A stretch of 8,257 bases of DNA from Phycisphaerae bacterium (GTDB taxonomy: Bacteria > Planctomycetota > Phycisphaerae > Sedimentisphaerales > Anaerobacaceae), in NCBI GenBank assembly GCA_030630315.1, contig DAOVNI010000054.1, forward strand, positions 1 through 8,257. Reading direction: 5' to 3'. The notes under the pieces are model-generated. The model saw only the letters and a program-made list of their open reading frames with translations, did not search any database and was not told where the DNA came from. The first letter of the stretch is position 1, and every line of letters starts with the position of its first letter. The position numbers were made by a program, and so were the translations under genes. Positions 5,311 through 8,257 of this stretch are shown piece by piece.

Positions 5311-5420
5311 TTTTAGACGCAAGATTAACGCTGTAGTTTTTTAGACGCTGAGTTTGGAGGTTACGCTGGAATAAATAATATTAAATATCTGCGTTAATCA
5401 GCGTAATCTGCGTCTAATAA
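5311..5420. repeat. Diverged and inverted copies of the GACGC repeat after the GxxExxY gene
   Basis: Two degenerate direct copies start with TTTTAGACGC (5311) and TTTTTTAGACGC (5337), each ending AACGCTG or TACGCTG. A third copy (5387-5420) is inverted, reading ATCTGCGTTAATCAGCG then TAATCTGCGTC. Arms TTAGACGC (5341-5348)/GCGTCTAA (5410-5417) and TTACGCTG (5361-5368)/CAGCGTAA (5399-5406) can form an interrupted hairpin. It sits directly before the lipoprotein gene leader. Confidence 0.65.
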
Positions 5421-5440
5421 AGTTAAAGGAATACAATATT

Positions 5441-6007
5441 ATGAAGCGGTTAGTGATATTGGCCGGATTTGCGGTTTTGCTGTCGGGGCTGGCGGGCTGT
5501 CAAGACCCTAACAAAGGAATTGAGGTAATTATCGAAGGGGGCGGTGAATTTCCGGAATTCCTTGTTGGCAAATGGAAGGCGGATAAGGACGGCTGGGAAT
5601 TTGTTTTTCAGCCGGATGGGACAATTTCCTCAGCGGTAATCAGTCTTGGCAGGGTAAGATTGAAGCCCGGACAAGTAACCACTGTGCCGATGAAAATGGG
5701 CGGTAAAGGCATTTACGAGCCGGGCGAATGGATGGTTCACTACGCCCCAGCCGGCCGGGAATTGATGGTAAAGATTTCCTTAAAGAATTTTTACGTGGAA
5801 TTAGGCAAAGGTGTTGTGGAAGGTAAAAGCACGGATATATTCGCCGGACCAATTTCACAGGACGGCAAGGTCTGGCTGGCGGACTGGACCAGTTTCCCTG
5901 ATTATACAGCACACACGGCCGAGCATCCCAACTTTATTTTATCTGATGGGACAGATGCCGCCATAACAAAGGCCCTTGTCTTTGAAAAGGTTGAAGAGCA
6001 AAGGTAG
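5441..6007 (+). CDS. Lipoprotein of unknown function
   Basis: 188-residue predicted lipoprotein. A short basic N-terminus and hydrophobic stretch end in the lipobox LAGC with Cys20, giving a mature protein anchored by its N-terminus. The body starts with FPEFLVGKWKAD and GWEFVFQPDGTISS, a pattern seen at the start of small beta-barrel (lipocalin-like) domains, but I do not recognise the family. It has no further Cys after 20. AAAGGA (5425-5430) is 10 bases before the ATG, a little long. The gene follows an inverted GACGC repeat and converges on the pseudopilin gene, with only 13 bases between stop codons. AAGGTA (6001-6006) and TACCTT (6017-6022) form a small inverted repeat across both stops. 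Role unknown; membrane anchoring is the one firm statement. Confidence 0.75.
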   Translation: MKRLVILAGFAVLLSGLAGCQDPNKGIEVIIEGGGEFPEFLVGKWKADKDGWEFVFQPDGTISSAVISLGRVRLKPGQVTTVPMKMGGKGIYEPGEWMVHYAPAGRELMVKISLKNFYVELGKGVVEGKSTDIFAGPISQDGKVWLADWTSFPDYTAHTAEHPNFILSDGTDAAITKALVFEKVEEQR

Positions 6008-6020
6008 TGCGAGGTTTACC

Positions 6021-6476
6021 TTAGTAGTCAAAATATGCAACGCCGGCCGAATCTGTACCCGGCCAGTTCAGCTTGATTATTTTGGTTGCGGGCTTATATA
6101 TCCAGCCATATAAGTCCGTCTGGACAGGTTCAGTCGGAAAATCTTCACCATTGCTAATCATTTTTGTGCCGTATCTTTCATTGAATGGGTTTTTAGGAAT
6201 ATTGTGCAGGTAATTTCCAGTCTCGGTTAGCTGGGCGTCAAAGGAGAGCTGGGCAGGTACTGTTGATGGGTCGTCATCAGGATATCCCGGCGGGACGCTG
6301 TTGTGCCGGACGGCGTATAGCTCGATTGCAGCTCGCAATATGCGTAGATTATCTTTGGCAACAGCTTCCTTGCTCCGTGTTGCGTGTGATTGAAATTGCG
6401 GGACCACAATAGCTGCAAGAATCCCCAGTATAGCTACCACTATCATCAGCTCAACAAGTGAAAATGCTCTCTTCAT
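6021..6476 (-). CDS. Type IV pilin-like / type II secretion pseudopilin
   Basis: 151-residue prepilin-like protein. The N-terminus MKRAFSLVELMIVVAILG is a class III signal: short basic leader, cleavage before Phe, Glu at +5 and a hydrophobic helix to about residue 28, so a PilD-type peptidase would process it and it would assemble in a pilus or pseudopilus. The residue before the cleavage site is Ala instead of the usual Gly. The globular part contains NIPKNPFNERYG and GWIYKPATKIIKLNWPGTD, like the C-terminal half of GspG-type proteins in planctomycetes. ATG 6476 is chosen over an upstream GTG at 6485 because GGAAAG lies 8 bases before it and it gives the standard short leader. No other secretion or pilus genes are adjacent, so it is an orphan pseudopilin. 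Confidence 0.87.
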   Translation of the reverse strand: MKRAFSLVELMIVVAILGILAAIVVPQFQSHATRSKEAVAKDNLRILRAAIELYAVRHNSVPPGYPDDDPSTVPAQLSFDAQLTETGNYLHNIPKNPFNERYGTKMISNGEDFPTEPVQTDLYGWIYKPATKIIKLNWPGTDSAGVAYFDY

Positions 6477-6630
6477 AATGCTCACTTTCCAGCCGGTTCA
6501 GCGACTTTCTGTAATATCGTCTAATATTGACCTGCGTTTTAGCGGGAAAATATATTATGGGACGGTTCCTTTATGCTGCAGAGAAAATAAATCCGGCAAT
6601 ATAAATACTGGTAAAATATTCGACCAACGG

Positions 6631-6636
6631 TATAAT
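6631..6636 (+). promoter_or_regulatory. Possible -10 box for the tRNA gene
   Basis: A consensus TATAAT stands 43 bases before the tRNA 5' end. No good -35 is seen 16-18 bases upstream, so the assignment is tentative. The rest of 6486-6679 shows no gene and should also hold the pseudopilin promoter on the minus strand. Confidence 0.3.
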
Positions 6637-6679
6637 TATAGAAGGTTCGCAGGTTGGCAGCGCGGTATTGCCCGGATTT

Positions 6680-6750
6680 GCGGGCGTAATTCAGTGGTAG
6701 AATGTCAGCTTCCCAAGCTGGACGTCGAGGGTTCGAATCCCTTCGCCCGC
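6680..6750 (+). tRNA. tRNA-Gly (anticodon CCC)
   Basis: 71-base cloverleaf. The acceptor stem GCGGGCG/CGCCCGC is perfect, the D stem is ATTC/GAAT, the anticodon stem TCAGC/GCTGG has one G-U pair, and the 7-base loop TTCCCAA places CCC at 6712-6714. The T arm is GAGGG-TTCGAAT-CCCTT. It reads GGG glycine codons. CCA is not encoded, and a run of five T (6751-6755) right after the acceptor stem probably ends transcription. The gene stands alone; no integrase or obvious attachment-site duplication is seen in the window. Confidence 0.96.
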
Positions 6751-6780
6751 TTTTTAATGCGTTTGGCATCTCACCTGTGC

Positions 6781-6885
6781 CTGCGCAACCCTCCTGCTTT
6801 CTTGCCCGCCGCCCCCCCACGTCTTCTTGTCGAAGACAAGAGTGGGGGGAGACGCGGGGGCAGGCGAAAGCAAGAAGGGGGATGC
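6781..6885. repeat. Long GC-rich imperfect inverted repeat downstream of the tRNA
   Basis: Nested arms converge on 6832-6834: TTCTTGC (6799-6805) with GCAAGAA (6870-6876), CCCCCCAC (6813-6820) with GTGGGGGG (6842-6849), and TCTTGTC (6825-6831) with GACAAGA (6835-6841). An alternative inner pairing is GTCTTC/GAAGAC. Outer bases (CCTGC and CCCTCC against GGGGG and GCAGG) pair partly too. The whole could extrude as a hairpin of about 100 bases. No ORF in it looks real. It may be a dispersed palindromic element or a terminator-like structure; no copy elsewhere in the window. Confidence 0.65.
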
Positions 6886-6980
6886 AGGCAATGCAACTCT
6901 TTGCTCTTGCACCCCGCTTGGTGATTTTGAGGCGGAATTCCTGTTACCGGACCTTAAGTTGGCGCCTTTAATAGATAGAG

Positions 6981-7010
6981 TCCGGGCATACTGCGAGGCA
7001 GTATGACGGA
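6981..7010 (+). promoter_or_regulatory. Stable hairpin in the leader of the basic repeat protein
   Basis: CATACTGC (6987-6994) and GCAGTATG (6998-7005) form a perfect 8-bp stem with loop GAG, and TCCG (6981-6984) with CGGA (7007-7010) extends it. It ends 13 bases before the AAAGGAG ribosome binding site. The bases after it (TTGTTTC) make only a poor terminator, so a leader or protein-binding element is as likely. Confidence 0.45.
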
Positions 7011-7037
7011 TTGTTTCAGTATGAAAGGAGACATATT

Positions 7038-8257
7038 ATGTTAACACTAAAGTACCGAGGAAATGTTAAAATTGCTTTTGTAACGCTGATTTTGGCCTTA
7101 ATGCTGTTTGCCGAACCTATCGTAGCAAAGCAGGCCCAAAAAAGAAGCAGTAAATCAAGCGGGAGCAGTCAAAAAAGCCAGCCGGCTAAAAAGACCTCTG
7201 CTGCCCCCAAAGCCCGGCAGTCCTCAAGTGCCGGCAAAGCCCGCACGAAATCTACTGCCTCCTCGCGAGTCACCGCGTCTCGAACCGCAGTAGCCTCGAA
7301 GCCATCAAGCCGCAGTAGCTCAAGAAGAACCGTTAGACCCAGTCCGGCAAGAACGTCGAGCCAGACCAAATCCAGCAGGGCGGTACCCAGCCGTCAACCC
7401 GGTAGAGTAACATCCAGCCGTACTACTACCCTGCGACCCGGAGTCACCTCCAGCGCTCGCAAATCCTCCCCAAGCCCTTCGTCAGCAAGGGTAAGTTCCG
7501 GTGCAGGAAAACAGACGACTGCAAGGTCAAGTACTCGCATAAGCCCGAACAGAACTGTACGTGTCGCCAAATCCATAGGTGAGAAAAAGGCATCTGTTAC
7601 CACGACACGAAAAGTTACTACCGGCAGTAAGCCGAAAGTCAGTATAAGCTCGAGCAAAACCGCGCGCATCGGCAGCTCGATAAGTACGAAAAAGCCGTCC
7701 GTTTCCACTGCACGAAAACGGGTATCTGTAAGCTCAAGTAATCGAACAAGCTCGAGCAGAACGGCACGTGTCGGCAAATCCATCAGTAATAGAAAGTCAC
7801 CTGTCACCACTGCGCGAAAAGTTACTACCGGCAGTAAGCCGAGAATCAGTATAAGCTCGGGCAAAACCACACGCATTGGCAGAACTATTGGTGAGAAAAA
7901 ACCGTCCGTTACCACTCGGAAAAAGGTTACTCGCGTTAGTAAGCCGAGAATCGGCATAAGCTCCCGCAGATTCTCTTTGTTCACGCGTCCGGCGACCGAA
8001 AGGAGCCAGCACATCAGGCCGGCGAGCGAAAAGAGCCAGCACATCAGAACAAAGGGTGCAGAACGCCGCAGATATGCAGTTGTTGACCGCCTCGGAAATC
8101 GGCGCAGAAGAAGGCCTTCGGGCGTGGTATACCATGACCGTCCCGATGAAGTAAGACACGTTAATCGCAATGAGCATGTATATGTTGACCGCTATGACCG
8201 GCTGCGCCACAGAACAGTCTGGCCCAGGTATCGTTTTCTTGTGCACTATGGCTGGGG
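7038..8257 (+). CDS. Exported, highly basic Ser/Thr/Arg/Lys-rich repeat protein, 3' end cut by window edge
   Basis: Open frame of 406 codons to the window edge with no stop. AAAGGAG (7024-7030) stands 7 bases before the ATG, an ideal ribosome binding site. Residues 1-30 form a signal peptide (hydrophobic KIAFVTLILALMLF, cleavage likely after IVA). Residues 31-170 are low-complexity, rich in Ser, Thr, Ala, Pro, Arg and Lys, almost without acidic residues. Residues 173-311 hold four tandem units of 34-35 residues (TxRIGxSI...KKPSVTT.RKVT..SKP+ISISS). Residues 317-336 are two 10-residue units, RPATERSQHI and RPASEKSQHI. The end (337-406) is Arg/Tyr/His-rich and more globular-looking (VVDRLGN, VYHDRPDEV, YRFLVHYGWG). 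It resembles histone-H1-like tails in composition but has an export signal, so binding of a polyanion (DNA, polysaccharide, wall polymer) outside the membrane is plausible. No family is recognised. Confidence 0.82.
   Translation, partial: MLTLKYRGNVKIAFVTLILALMLFAEPIVAKQAQKRSSKSSGSSQKSQPAKKTSAAPKARQSSSAGKARTKSTASSRVTASRTAVASKPSSRSSSRRTVRPSPARTSSQTKSSRAVPSRQPGRVTSSRTTTLRPGVTSSARKSSPSPSSARVSSGAGKQTTARSSTRISPNRTVRVAKSIGEKKASVTTTRKVTTGSKPKVSISSSKTARIGSSISTKKPSVSTARKRVSVSSSNRTSSSRTARVGKSISNRKSPVTTARKVTTGSKPRISISSGKTTRIGRTIGEKKPSVTTRKKVTRVSKPRIGISSRRFSLFTRPATERSQHIRPASEKSQHIRTKGAERRRYAVVDRLGNRRRRRPSGVVYHDRPDEVRHVNRNEHVYVDRYDRLRHRTVWPRYRFLVHYGW
7554..7970 (+). repeat. Four tandem ~105-bp coding repeats in the basic protein
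   Basis: Units at 7554-7658, 7659-7760, 7761-7865 and 7866-7970 encode 35, 34, 35 and 35 residues. Units 1, 3 and 4 agree well (for example VTTARKVTTGSKPRISISS in unit 3, with near-identical DNA over GTTACTACCGGCAGTAAGCC in units 1 and 3). Unit 2 keeps the first half and diverges in the second. This is expansion by in-frame duplication. Confidence 0.75.

Noticed and set aside
4851..5420. CRISPR array
   Set aside because: Only two perfect copies 35 bases apart, with 12-base T-rich spacers, diverged and inverted copies elsewhere, and no cas genes.
4288..5420. Insertion sequence
   Set aside because: No transposase or clear target-site duplication; kept only as a repeat-framed cassette.
6001..6022. 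Bidirectional terminator between the lipoprotein and pseudopilin genes
   Set aside because: Only a 6-bp inverted repeat (AAGGTA/TACCTT) with a 10-base loop and no T tract on either side.
6478..6924. 148-codon plus-strand frame and two other frames around the tRNA
   Set aside because: It runs through the tRNA-Gly gene and the GC-rich palindrome and has no recognisable protein features.
7394..8170. 258-codon open frame on the minus strand
   Set aside because: It lies opposite the basic repeat protein, whose Ser/Thr/Arg/Lys codons rarely give stops in the other strand. Its product is a low-complexity Leu/Arg/Val shadow with no ribosome binding site.

Overview
The window looks like a chromosomal stretch of a planctomycete, most likely a Phycisphaerae/Sedimentisphaerales-type bacterium. 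This is inferred from content only. The clues are a secreted protein ending in two dockerin-like GDADG...DLGILLAGWK units of the kind common in that class, a PEP-CTERM protein with an RRRK tail, a GxxExxY protein set among short dispersed repeats, and RodA and MurJ variants of the PVC type. No rRNA, transposase, integrase or CRISPR array is visible.

Layout. (1) Positions 1-2102, minus strand: rodA followed by murJ (cut by the left edge). These are the lipid II polymerase and the lipid II flippase of peptidoglycan synthesis, separated by a small repeat-rich gap. (2) 2103-2676: a roughly 570-base divergent intergenic region. It holds a perfect 14-bp palindrome, T-rich tracts, and a leader that folds by hand into a three-way junction with a possible pseudoknot, upstream of a secreted dockerin-like protein. 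(3) 2677-4277: the dockerin-like protein and a PEP-CTERM protein, probably cell-surface partners, closed by a strong intrinsic terminator. (4) 4288-5420: an accessory patch bounded and interspersed by AGACGC/GATT-type repeats. It contains an overlapping toxin-antitoxin-like pair (small unknown protein plus DUF2283), possibly expressed from a leaderless promoter, and a GxxExxY protein. (5) 5441-6476: a lipoprotein of unknown function converging on a type IV pilin-like/type II secretion pseudopilin. (6) 6680-6750: tRNA-Gly(CCC), then a long GC-rich inverted repeat and a leader hairpin. (7) 7038-8257: an exported, extremely basic Ser/Thr/Arg/Lys-rich protein with about 35-residue tandem repeats, cut by the right edge.

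Functionally the window pairs core wall synthesis with several envelope or extracellular proteins: two sorted surface proteins, one lipoprotein, one pseudopilin and one basic repeat protein. The best candidates for something undescribed are the structured leader at 2427-2592, the repeat-bounded cassette at 4288-5420, and the exported basic repeat protein.
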